From Firmicutes bacterium CAG:449 (GTDB lineage Bacteria > Bacillota_I > Bacilli_A > RFN20 > CAG-449), in assembly GCA_000432895.1 (NCBI GenBank), contig FR889430.1, forward strand, positions 23,298 to 29,303: 6,006 nucleotides of DNA, written 5' to 3'. Position 1 is the stretch's first letter; each line of letters begins with the position of its first letter. The notes beneath the pieces were generated by a model, which was given only the letters and a program-made list of their open reading frames with translations, did not search any database and was not told where the DNA came from. A program made the translations under genes and the position numbers. Of this stretch, positions 5,993 to 6,006 are shown piece by piece.

Positions 5993-6006
5993 AACAAAAA
6001 TATAAT

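Noticed and set aside
1..6006. TGA read as tryptophan (mycoplasma code)
   Set aside because: Tryptophans I traced use TGG and no gene needs TGA read-through. No gene stops at TGA either, so the standard code is compatible but not proven.

Overview
The window is strongly AT-rich and carries five protein genes that read cleanly in the ordinary bacterial code: every Trp I traced is TGG, and the stops used are TAA or TAG, never TGA. Its features point to a low-GC Gram-positive bacterium of the Bacilli, perhaps one of the uncultured gut lineages near the Mollicutes. These features are the AT richness, purine-rich Shine-Dalgarno sites, a CcpA-type cre operator, and a sugar ABC ATPase enlarged in the way known from mycoplasma UgpC/MsmK-like proteins. 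The lineage is an inference; no rRNA or other marker gene is present.

Layout, left to right. (1) Positions 1-831 (+) hold an AraC-family regulator whose N-terminus lies outside the window. It converges on, and overlaps by 47 bp, (2) a minus-strand RDD-family membrane protein (785-2089). The RDD gene is the second gene of a two-gene unit with (3) a MalK/UgpC/MsmK-type ABC ATPase (2099-3826). The two are 9 bp apart, and the RDD ribosome-binding site overlaps the ATPase stop codon. (4) The 252-bp gap 3827-4078 is regulatory. It holds an extended -10 promoter whose -35 element is overlapped by a perfect cre match, plus short repeats. (5) A DUF697/YcjF-like two-helix membrane protein follows (4079-5086, -). 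It has no Shine-Dalgarno site but a perfect extended -10 placed so that transcription would start at the ATG, so it is possibly leaderless. (6) A LysR-family regulator (5102-5965, -) lies 15 bp upstream of it, with a 7-1-7 palindrome of LysR-box form just ahead of its start.

How the genes may work together. The ATPase is of the kind that energises carbohydrate importers, and the cre site suggests catabolite control. No permease or sugar-binding protein is encoded next to it, so it may be a shared ATPase for importers encoded elsewhere. The RDD protein, with an unusually large predicted extracytoplasmic insert, is made from the same message and could be a partner of unknown role. The LysR and DUF697 genes form a second cluster. 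I found no mobile element, CRISPR array, tRNA or rRNA. I see no wholly new system; the least explained items are the ATPase-RDD pair and the apparently leaderless DUF697 gene.
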